A stretch of DNA of 64,000 bases from Symbiodinium natans (Eukaryota > Sar > Dinophyceae > Suessiales > Symbiodiniaceae): contig CAJNDS010000267.1 in NCBI GenBank assembly GCA_905221605.1, positions 118,574 through 182,573 of the forward strand, written 5' to 3'. Positions 44,001 to 51,375 of this stretch are shown in pieces. Both the position numbers and the translations under genes were made by a program. Position 1 is the stretch's first letter, and each line of letters starts with the position of its first letter. The notes under the pieces were generated by a model, which was not told where the DNA came from, ran no database searches, and saw only the letters and a program-made list of their open reading frames with translations.

Positions 44001-46548
44001 TTCTGCTAAAGGAAAGCAATAGAAAATGCAGAGACACCTGTGAGCCCGACAACCAGACTCCCCAAGCCTCAGCCCTTCTCAGCCCTCCTGTGAGACGGAT
44101 ACCCGATGCTCCCCTTTGTGCCCCAAGAAGGCCACCCTGCTCAAGTCGGCGAAGGTGTCTGTGACCGCAGGCACGGCTTAAGCCCTCCCAGAAGCCCCTA
44201 AACCCCAGTACAGCCCCTAAGCCTGCAACCGACTGAGGGACTGAGGGCATTTTTGTTCTTACACAGCTTGAGGGGCATTGACGGGTTACCTGCAGCGGTG
44301 GTTGGGTTTCGCTGCATAAGGGCTTTAGGGTTTTCAGGGTTTTCGGGGTTTCAGAGTCCAGCGGAGAGCACGCAAGCAGGTGAGCCCGAAACCTGGTCTT
44401 AGTCAAGGCTGCGTAAGGCTGCGTAAGGCTTGTAAGGGTAGCTAAGGGAAGGCGTCATGTGTTAAGCGTTAAAAGTGCGACCACCGCGTGGCGTGGACCC
44501 TCGTCTCCCCCTTTCCACAAGCGTCGGAGCCCCGGACGAAAGCCCTGAAGAGCACGTCCGATCCATGCTTGTAGGCATCGCCGGCGCAGTCTTGACCAAC
44601 CCGCTGGATGTTGTCCGCAATGCCCCTTGGCATGAGAGCTGCCTCTGTCCGGAGACAAGTTCTTGGTCCCTTAATCTGGTCCCGTACCTGGGCTTTTGAG
44701 TTTTACAGGTATCTAACGGGTTTATAAGGGTTCCCCAGTTATAGGACCAGTGCGACTACCTGAAGATCTCTAAGCCTTTATCAGCTTTCAGTGACTCTTA
44801 GGGGAGCTCCTTAAGATCACGGGCTCCTGAACCCGAAGTCCCACCAAAGCACGGTTGAAACGCCGTATTCCCGAGCCCTTGAGATGCAGAACTCTGAAGC
44901 CAACATGGGGGCCTCAGGAGATGTTCAAGACGGAAGACGCCTGGCCTCTCTTGAGAACCTTTTTTTTTCTTCTGTGGCAAACAGCACTGGCTACTTTGTG
45001 TGGCCTCCCCTCCCCCCTAGAATATTCGCAGACTGGTGAGGACCACAGAATAATGCCTGGGCATGATGCAATCCCACGCAAGCGTTCGACTTCCTTTCGA
45101 CCGCCCTGACCATGCCCCAAACCTTGAATAGACTAAACCCTCGTGCGCCCAACAGCTCCCCCCAAACCCTAAACCCCAAACCCTCGACCCCCTGTGGCCC
45201 CCCGGATCGCTCCTTCGAGATCCTCAACCCTCCAACCCCTAAACCCGGATGAAACTGTGGCCCCGAATCGCAGCTCAGCAGCTCAGGAGGGGATGGTCAG
45301 CTGCATGATGCGCATGAGCAAGGAGGTTTTTCGGGGGGGTTCGGGCTCGGTGTTCAGGGCATTTCAGGGCTCTAGGACTTCATGACTCCGGCTTCGGGTG
45401 CACCAGCCGGCAGAGGGTTGAGGCCGTGCAGGTTCTCGGGAGCTTTACCTTGGCATGCGGGACAAAGAGCTCCAGACTGTGGAACAGGGGCACAGAACCC
45501 TCTTCGGTTGCCAGAGCTTCTGGGGATCGAAGCCCCAAACCTGACTCATTATTTGTAGCAAACCCCCCAAACCCCCCAAACCCCCCAAACCCCCCAAACC
45601 CCCCCCAAACCCCCCCCAAACCCCCCAAACACTCAAACCCCAAACCCCAAACCCCCCCCACCCTCCTTCGGGGAGTTTAGGGGTGCTTCCCAGATGGGGC
45701 CCAAGTGGCTTCTGCGCGGCATTGGCAAGACCCAGCCTCAGCTCCGCTTGATTTTGTCGTTGGCTGTTTGGGGGTTTAGGGTCTGGGGTTTAGGTTTCGG
45801 AGTTTGGGGGTTTAGGGTTTAGGATTTAGGTTTCGGAGTTGAGGGTTGACAGGCTCTGGGGGTGTATGGGTTTGTAGGGGCTTCAGGCTTGGGAGGGTTT
45901 GGGGGCTGAGGGTTGGTTTACGAGGTGTAGGGTGCTTATAGGGTGTTGAGGTTGAGGGGTCATAGGTAAGGGTTTGTTTGGTTTATAGGAAACCCAGAAG
46001 ACCCTAAAGCCTCAAAGTCTCGAACACTATGATCCCATAGCCCCCCAGATCATCATGAATCGCCCTTCAGACTCGAAGCACTCAAAGACTCAAAGCCGTA
46101 AGACCTGACAACCGAAGTTTGTGGGTGCTAAGTTGGAAACAGCAAGTGTGAGTGAAATGAACCACACTACAGGCAAACGGCAACAGCCGAATGTTGCACC
46201 CCCCCCCCCCCCAGAAGCCAAGTCATCCCGCCTTCCTGTTGAGTGGTCCATTCGGGCTTGAGCATTTATTACAGCTTGCTTGGGGGTGGAAGTTTAGGCG
46301 TTTCCGGGTCTGTAAGCACGCCGGTTCCAGTCTTGGGATGCGTGCGTGCAGCTGCTTGGGATGCAGCGCAGCCAAAATTTAATATCATGACCCAACTTGG
46401 CCGGACTCCCTGAACAGCCTTCATTCTGAGAAAAAATCGGGAACAGAAGGGGTTTGGGGTGAGGAAGACCTATCGCCTCCAATCCCTCGAGGAACTGGGT
46501 GGCTGTGGCTGCCCCGATTGCCAGCACCATCTTCCTGACTGACCGGTG
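41027..46548 (+). CDS. Mitochondrial carrier family (SLC25-type) transporter, multi-exon
   Basis: Exons at about 41027-41067 (ELAKKTFPNMAMLRR), 41278-41362 (contains FSNEFVRHLAATKGISSWFT), 42039-42086 (LDAAILKTAPKYMVAG), 43523-43590 (AVVIKDYMGQWLAPVDP), 44129-44168, 44553-44621 (LVGIAGAVLTNPLDVVRN), 45286-45327 (EGMVSCMMRMSKEV), 45694-45731 (GPKWLLRGIGK) and 46492-46548 (NWVAVAAPIASTIFLTDR). PLDVVRN after a small-residue helix is the carrier signature P-x-[DE]-x-x-[RK]; the next three exons follow the family order of matrix helix (EG..S.M..), second helix start (LLRGIGK) and final membrane helix. Such carriers move metabolites across the inner mitochondrial membrane; the substrate cannot be read from these exons. 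The introns carry strong G-rich to C-rich polarity. The first repeat is incompletely recovered, so the start is uncertain. Confidence 0.65.
41811..41935. repeat. 9-base minisatellite (CTTCCTAAA)n
   Basis: About 13 copies with CTCCCTAAA and CTTCCTCAA variants, running into CCCCAAACCC words. It forms the C/A-rich 3' end of a carrier-gene intron; the CCTAAA core is telomere-like. Confidence 0.9.
42122..42156. repeat. Short TTTAGGG array at the 5' end of a carrier intron
   Basis: Four to five heptamers starting about 35 bases after the exon ending at 42086. Confidence 0.85.
42623..43111 (+). CDS. Secreted cysteine-rich protein, intronless, nested in a carrier-gene intron
   Basis: A 162-codon frame. 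I chose the ATG at 42623 because it begins directly with a signal peptide (MLVTLVSFAFVCGALAG, then DEAERP); the open frame extends a little upstream but without an ATG. Residues about 20-75 are charged and rich in E, K, W and H. From about residue 78 there are two related cysteine repeats, CADLCDSCEVCVGGVCTGG and CHGACDSCQTCVNGMCTG, then a third, looser C-rich segment to the end. Signal peptide plus paired cysteines indicate an exported or surface protein stabilised by disulphides. The function is unknown and I recognise no named family. The frame lies inside the intron between carrier exons 42039-42086 and 43523-43590 on the same strand. Lack of introns suggests a retrocopy or late arrival. 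Confidence 0.7.
   Translation: MLVTLVSFAFVCGALAGDEAERPALRGTKETKETWQGRDKEDKDYKEGWHDHEIRPWAREEEHRPTRWVPSWGPPFENTCADLCDSCEVCVGGVCTGGPCYKFDECHGACDSCQTCVNGMCTGLSCTAQCAGCNVGVVMCPEGQTAIPGSCTNGICLQGSCV
43783..43962. repeat. (GTACAC)n hexamer microsatellite
   Basis: About 28 copies of an alternating purine-pyrimidine hexamer, preceded by (AC)n and interrupted three times by a CGTCGTACACGT variant at an 18-base spacing. Open frames on both strands here are repeat translations. Such alternating sequence can adopt Z-DNA. Confidence 0.95.
45560..45660. repeat. (CCCCCCAAA)n minisatellite
   Basis: About ten copies of a C/A unit 9 to 10 bases long, just upstream of the carrier exon at 45694. The same intron begins with a G-rich run at about 45328. 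Confidence 0.9.
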
Positions 46549-47718
46549 CGGCCTCCAGCAGAATTCCCCCCCCCCCACCCCCCAAGCCCGCTTATGGAGC
46601 CCTGTAAACTGTCGTAAACCCCCCTCTGTGTCCCTACCCCGAAAGGCAGGATGAGAGACCCCAAAGGTGGCTGCCGCCTTCTTGGGTTGAAGTTACCACG
46701 CAGCTTCAAACTGAACCCTGAACCCAATCTGTCACAGGGAGCCTCAGGGACCCGAAGCTTTGAAGGTGTTGTTCCGGCGTGGGGGTTGGAGGTGCAGGGC
46801 TCCAGGGTTCGTGCAGAATGTCCCAGCCTGAATGCTTTGTGGAAGAGCTCATTTTTGCCTTCTCCCTTCCCCCAACCCTAAACCCCCCTAGCAACCCCTG
46901 AACCACCAGAGGCATCTGCCCTGGCCCTGAACAACCCTAAACCCCAAGCTGCCAACTACCCCAAACCCAAATCGTCGGAATTATTCTAAGCCCCCCAATT
47001 GTGTGGTCCCCCCGGAAGCACGGGGACCCTACGCCCAAAACCTGTGCAGGTTCAAAGCATGGATCGAAGGCTGAGCCTTTGAGCCTTCGTGCGGGCGCTT
47101 TCTCGCCCTAATCCTCTCCAGATTCTCCCTCTAGTTCTCAGAAGCTGTGCTCATACTTCAGGACATGGGTTAGACTAAGAACCACTCGCATTTGAGGTTT
47201 TTTTGGGCTTGTTGCAGTTTTCTTCGAGGACAAGAATAACTTTCTGTGTTAGGACGTGTTTTGGGGCTCGCGGGTCCAAGGTGCGTTTAGTCGGCCCGTG
47301 GGCTCCCCGATTTTGTGTTCGCTGGGCTGGGGTCTTATCCTGGGCCGCTGTCGGTGACGGCACGCAACACATGCCCAGTTGAGGGTTGGGGGTTTAGGGT
47401 TTAGGGTTTAGGGTTGGAGACTTTTTTGGACAAAGCGTTTCTAGAATAAGGTAACCGTCTTAGATGGATTCTCGATTTGTTATTTGGGCAGATGTTGCAC
47501 GTTTTCCCCGAACTTGCCGTCAGGGCAGTTTCCACAACGAGCAGCTTAGTTGCTCGTTCAATCATCTTGTGCGAAGCACGTTGTCTGGCGCCCTGCTCGT
47601 GAGCAGATGCTGTCCAAAATAAATGAAAGCAAGACGTCAGTCCCCAGAGCTCGAAGGTACGGTCCCCCTGAGAAGGAAGAGAAGGAAGGGACTTCAAAAA
47701 GGAAACCCACAGCCACCC
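46549..47718. other. Spacer between carrier gene and retrotransposon
   Basis: No gene recognised. Contains scattered CCCTAAACCCC words near 46875-46990 and a short TTTAGGG run at 47391-47414. Confidence 0.5.
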
Positions 47719-47723
47719 TTAAA
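47719..47723. repeat. Target-site duplication TTAAA, left copy
   Basis: Identical to the five bases at 59540-59544, immediately outside the other LTR. Confidence 0.8.
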
Positions 47724-47949
47724 AGTTAAAAGAACACGACTCCCGAGCCCCCTTCAGGGTAGCCCTTAGCAACCTGTAAGACTAGTGTGTCTCACTTGCC
47801 CAGGTCCGACTTCACCGACATCTTTGGCTCAAGACGGAAAAGACACAGTCTTGTAGTGAAGCCCCTTTCTGTTCAGGTTGGGTTGAGGTTTCGTCTGTTG
47901 CCTCTTCCCTTGGGATCACCTCCCTCCTGTGTTTGGGGCTCACTTAACT
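47724..47949 (+). repeat. 5' LTR of the copia element
   Basis: Begins AGTTAAAAG and ends CACTTAACT, a 6-base terminal inverted repeat. Contains a string matching the last 11 bases of the dinoflagellate spliced leader at 47823-47833. No TATA-like promoter is obvious. Confidence 0.95.
47823..47833 (+). promoter_or_regulatory. Spliced-leader-like sequence in the 5' LTR
   Basis: TTTGGCTCAAG equals the 3' end of the conserved dinoflagellate spliced leader. The bases before it (CCGACATC) resemble, with gaps, the leader's CCGTAGCCAT start. It is followed by AC, not by the GT of a leader donor, so it looks like a leader already joined to an mRNA rather than an SL RNA gene. The second copy is at 59413-59423. 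Confidence 0.45.
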
Positions 47950-47960
47950 GGTTATCAGCC
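47949..47960 (+). other. Probable primer-binding site
   Basis: TGGTTATCAG directly at the LTR edge resembles the initiator-Met tRNA site of many copia elements (TGGTATCAG) with one extra T. A small hairpin, CCGTAGC/GCTGCGG, follows at 47959-47977. Confidence 0.45.
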
Positions 47961-47992
47961 GTAGCTTTAAGCTGCGGTTGTGAGACCGTTTT

Positions 47993-48013
47993 GGGTGCAG
48001 CCTTTGGCGCACC
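47993..48013 (+). repeat. GGGTGC...GCGCACC hairpin motif, first of about a dozen
   Basis: An inverted repeat GGTGC/GCACC with a GC-rich loop in the untranslated leader, 28 bases before the ORF1 start. Further copies in the element: 48445-48465, 49570-49595, 49879-49899, 50714-50736, 51045-51065, 51203-51224, 52386-52406, 52563-52586, 54909-54929, 59178-59198, and a degenerate one near 50850. All are on the + strand; coding copies read as GAA-xx-AP peptides. Confidence 0.75.
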
Positions 48014-48040
48014 AAGTGTCGTGTCACTTTCCCGGGGTTC

Positions 48041-50689
48041 ATGCAACAACAGCCTCCGCAACCAACTCGCGGTACCCGGGGAGGAGTAAAGACACGAAAG
48101 CGCGACTATTATCAGAACCAGGACCTCGTGATTGACCAGGCCTGGCAGATATTTAGAGCGAGCTTGTCGCGCATACCGTGGGACCACGCCACAGCCGAAC
48201 TTTCCAACTTGCTGAGCACCTTCGCGGAGGAGTTTGAAGTGGACGCTTCGGTTCATAGCCTTCGGGCCCTCACCGTGTGGGGACAGCTGGCGCGCTACTA
48301 TCGCCCATTGCGGCGCCTTGAGCACGCGCAGCGGGCAGGCATTGGTCGTTACGATCCCGTTCCGAAACCAAGGGCCAAGGCAGCAGCAAAGGCCGCAGCT
48401 CCTGCGCGGCAAGGGCCAGGACCAGCACCTGCGGACACTGTCCAGGGTGCTGCTCCAAGCGCACCGGCAGTGGCCGCAGGTGCACCTGTTGCTCTTGCAG
48501 CGCCGGAGCCGGCCGCACCGCACGCTGAAGCGCCCGAGGCCCCTGACGCATCGCCTGACGAAGCACCGGAACTTGAGCGCGCAGGTGGCAACGTTGACGA
48601 CGAGGTGAGTTCATCGCAGCCAACGGTTAGTGTGGAGGAGCACGTCGCCCCTGAAAGTGCGGTCGAAGACGTAGGAGTTGCGCATCAGGAAGGAGGTGAG
48701 GAAGAGGAGCTGGATCAGGACGAAGAAGTGAAGTCTGAGCCTGAGAGCATTTATCAGCCGCTTCGCCCTGGTTCGGGTTCTCCTAGATCTAGGTCCCCCC
48801 CGGGTGACCCTAAGGCCTCCTCCTCAAGCCGTTTAAGTGCACGTGGTCAACCCCTAATCCTCCATCCTCCGACCAAAGCCTTTCCTACTGTGAGGATCGA
48901 TTCCTCGGGAGTGTGGGTCAGGCAGTCAGGACCACCCTCAGTTCCTGTCGCCATAACTGACCCACATCCTCAGAACGAAGGGGAAACAAGCTCACAGGAG
49001 TTCAGTGGTGAGGAGCACGAGCTCCCTGACGAGGCTTGGTTATATCCTGCGTCCTATAGACGCTCACATCGTCAGCCTGGTGTTCCTCGCGGCGTAGAAC
49101 AACACACCATAGGAACTGCCGAAGAAGACGCCACCTTTGGCGAGCAGCAGGCAAAAGGTTCCAGGCGTAGGCCCGCGTCCGCCCCTCTCCCTTCCACCAA
49201 GGTCCGGCGCACCGAGTCTCCTGCAACCTCAAGGGTGCTGCCTAATTTGCCGCAGAACCCTGACGAGGCCCAACCTTACGAGGGCGAGATTGCTCCGCGC
49301 CTGGTTGCACCTAGGATAGCCTCCAACCCTAAGGTTACCCTAACTCAAGGTGCCAGTGCCCGCCCTCCTGCTGCAAAGGGGGTCCTTCGTGTCGCCAGAA
49401 CTCCACCGCAGCCACCGCCTGCAAAGCGTCCTGCTCCACACCTTCCTTGCCGCCCAGCACAAGAGGCCGAGGCCGAGCCACTTTCGCTTTTGTCTAGGGC
49501 TACCATTTGGGCCGAGAGGGAGGCCAGAGCTGCAAAGGCCGCTTCTCCCAAGGTTGTGCTTTTGGCAAAGGGTGCTGCTGCGCCCAAAGCGCACCAAGGT
49601 CCCCAGGCTGAGGTCAAGCAAAAGGCAGGGCCAGCTCAACGCGGACGGTCCTCGTCCCCTGCAGCCGCAGCCAAGGGCACTTCCACAGGCCGTGCCAGGT
49701 CCACAGGCGATCGGACAGACAACGTTTTTGTTGCAGCCCCATTAACAGCCAGGGAGCGGGGTTCACCAACGGCAAAGGCACTTGCGCCTCAGGTAGCAGC
49801 GCCCCGTTATAAGGTACCCCCAACCGACCGTCAAGGGGTTCCCTATAAGATAGCACCCGGCCCTCCACCTAAGGCAAAGGGTGCTGCCGCAAGCGCGCCA
49901 ACATATAAGGGTCCCCCTAGCGAGGTTTACTTAGCTCCCCTGCGGAAGGGTTTTACCCCGCCTGTGCCCAGGAAGGCACCGCCTGGAAGTGTTGAGCCGG
50001 TTCACGCCCAAAGGCAGGCTTACCATCATTGGCATCAGAGCCAGGCAGCGAACCCAGGTCTTGCCTCGCCTCCAACGCAGCTGCTTCCACCCAATCCAAT
50101 ATCTTCGCCTCCGGCCGTCAATCCAGATAGTCGAAGACCCATTACCGTTGTGCTGGATTGGAAGGATACCTTGTCCTTGGATTGGCAGGAGAAAGGGCAG
50201 AAGTTCGGTCCTAGCTTCATCGCTGACTTTCGAGACTTTGCACTGGAATTCAGGCCCATTAACGTCCAGATATTGTCGTTTACGGGTCACGCGAACGCAC
50301 ATACTTACGAGCAAACGTGTCTTGTGCCCGCGCAAAGGGAGCTGCTAAAAGCGCTCCAAGACATCAGTGCAAACAGCAGCGTTAGGTACCAACAGTGCTT
50401 CAGCCGCACTGGTGCAGGTGGGAAAGCAGTGCTGCTTCACACATACAGTCCGCCTACGTCGGCAATCGTCGACGACAATCTCCAAATTCTGGAGGAATCC
50501 AGTCGCACTGGCTGTTGGACCTACAGGGCGAACGAGCCAGGCACGACCAGGTCAATAGGGCACTTGCTTACACAGCTCGCGTCTGACCTGCGCCGAGTGG
50601 GGCGGCATAACGCTCCCCTAGCACGCGCGCTCACACCGAGCGAGTACGTCCGAGACCCTCGAGCAGAGCCGCGTCACAGTTGGAGGTAA
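48041..50689 (+). CDS. Copia element ORF1: N-terminal helical domain, long P/A/E-rich region, C-terminal HAD-like domain
   Basis: 882 codons from the first ATG after the LTR leader. Residues about 20-105 look helical (LVIDQAWQIFRASLSRIPW onward) and may be a gag-like or adaptor domain. Residues about 110-690 are low complexity, rich in A, P, E, K and R. Residues about 700-850 resemble the HAD superfamily: VVLDWKDTL (motif I, nucleophile D706), LSFTG (motif II, S746/T748), GGKAVLL (motif III, K795) and AIVDDNLQIL (motif IV, D811/D812), with the right order and spacing. The usual second acid of motif I (D-x-D) is K708, so a phosphatase reaction is doubtful; non-phosphatase HAD enzymes also lack that acid. 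The role in the element is unknown. A stop and a 0.65-kb spacer separate it from ORF2, which is in another frame. Confidence 0.8.
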   Translation: MQQQPPQPTRGTRGGVKTRKRDYYQNQDLVIDQAWQIFRASLSRIPWDHATAELSNLLSTFAEEFEVDASVHSLRALTVWGQLARYYRPLRRLEHAQRAGIGRYDPVPKPRAKAAAKAAAPARQGPGPAPADTVQGAAPSAPAVAAGAPVALAAPEPAAPHAEAPEAPDASPDEAPELERAGGNVDDEVSSSQPTVSVEEHVAPESAVEDVGVAHQEGGEEEELDQDEEVKSEPESIYQPLRPGSGSPRSRSPPGDPKASSSSRLSARGQPLILHPPTKAFPTVRIDSSGVWVRQSGPPSVPVAITDPHPQNEGETSSQEFSGEEHELPDEAWLYPASYRRSHRQPGVPRGVEQHTIGTAEEDATFGEQQAKGSRRRPASAPLPSTKVRRTESPATSRVLPNLPQNPDEAQPYEGEIAPRLVAPRIASNPKVTLTQGASARPPAAKGVLRVARTPPQPPPAKRPAPHLPCRPAQEAEAEPLSLLSRATIWAEREARAAKAASPKVVLLAKGAAAPKAHQGPQAEVKQKAGPAQRGRSSSPAAAAKGTSTGRARSTGDRTDNVFVAAPLTARERGSPTAKALAPQVAAPRYKVPPTDRQGVPYKIAPGPPPKAKGAAASAPTYKGPPSEVYLAPLRKGFTPPVPRKAPPGSVEPVHAQRQAYHHWHQSQAANPGLASPPTQLLPPNPISSPPAVNPDSRRPITVVLDWKDTLSLDWQEKGQKFGPSFIADFRDFALEFRPINVQILSFTGHANAHTYEQTCLVPAQRELLKALQDISANSSVRYQQCFSRTGAGGKAVLLHTYSPPTSAIVDDNLQILEESSRTGCWTYRANEPGTTRSIGHLLTQLASDLRRVGRHNAPLARALTPSEYVRDPRAEPRHSWR

Positions 50690-51375
50690 AAGGTTGCCCG
50701 CTCCAGCGCCCCAGGGTGCTGCTCCCATAGCGCACCAAACCTACTTAATAGGTTAAGGGTGCTCGGGTTTAACTGCCTCCGTCTTCTTTTACCTGCTACA
50801 GCCCGGGTGGCCGAGCCCACACATCCCAATACCGTGTTGCGCCCAAAACGGGTGCTGCCCAAGAAGCACAAGCCATAAGGTTTAAAGCCTTGGGTTGGGT
50901 AGGGGTCACCTAGGTGCAAGCATCCTTCGCCAAAGGGCCGCCGCGCCCATCACATCTTTTGCGTCAGGGCCGCCGTGCCCAACACATTCTCCCTCTGCAT
51001 CCGGGCCGCCACGCCCAACGCACTTCCGCTGCAGCCCCTCCATAGGGTGCTGCTCCAAGCGCACCGGGGCTTTAGGGTCCTAGTGCTTTTGGATTTGGGT
51101 TAGTGGTTTCCTGGTTGTCCATCTTTCACAACACTTTTGCACTGCGCATTTTGCGCCATAGAGACAGCGCGTCTCTTGTTCTCTTTCGTTCTTTGTCGCT
51201 CGGGGTGCTGCCACAGTGCGCGCCGCTGAAGCTTCCGTCCGCGCCGCCTGCGAAAAGAGAGGCGAGCCTCCCTAAGTCCCTAAGGGTTTCCCTAAGGTTC
51301 TGTTTGGGGGTGTGGTGATTTGAAGTTAAGGGCGTTTTGGCACAAACCATTGGCCCAAGGGGACGTGAACCCGAC
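50690..51375 (+). other. Spacer between ORF1 and ORF2 with repeated hairpins
   Basis: No long frame. Contains three GGGCCGCC(G/A)(C/T)GCCCA units at 50935, 50967 and 51003, each able to fold through GGGC/GCCC, and three GGGTGC...GCGCACC hairpins at 50714, 51045 and 51203. An in-frame stop for ORF2 lies at 51316 and no ATG occurs before 51376. How ORF2 is translated (separate mRNA, internal entry or trans-splicing) cannot be seen. Confidence 0.7.

Noticed and set aside
43615-44406. 263-codon - strand frame with a long VYVYVY stretch
   Set aside because: Runs through the GTACAC microsatellite; both strands and several frames stay open for the same reason.
47873-48523. Long antisense frames over ORF1 and ORF2 of the retrotransposon
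   Set aside because: Shadows of GC-rich coding sequence; no motifs, and the + strand frames explain the region.
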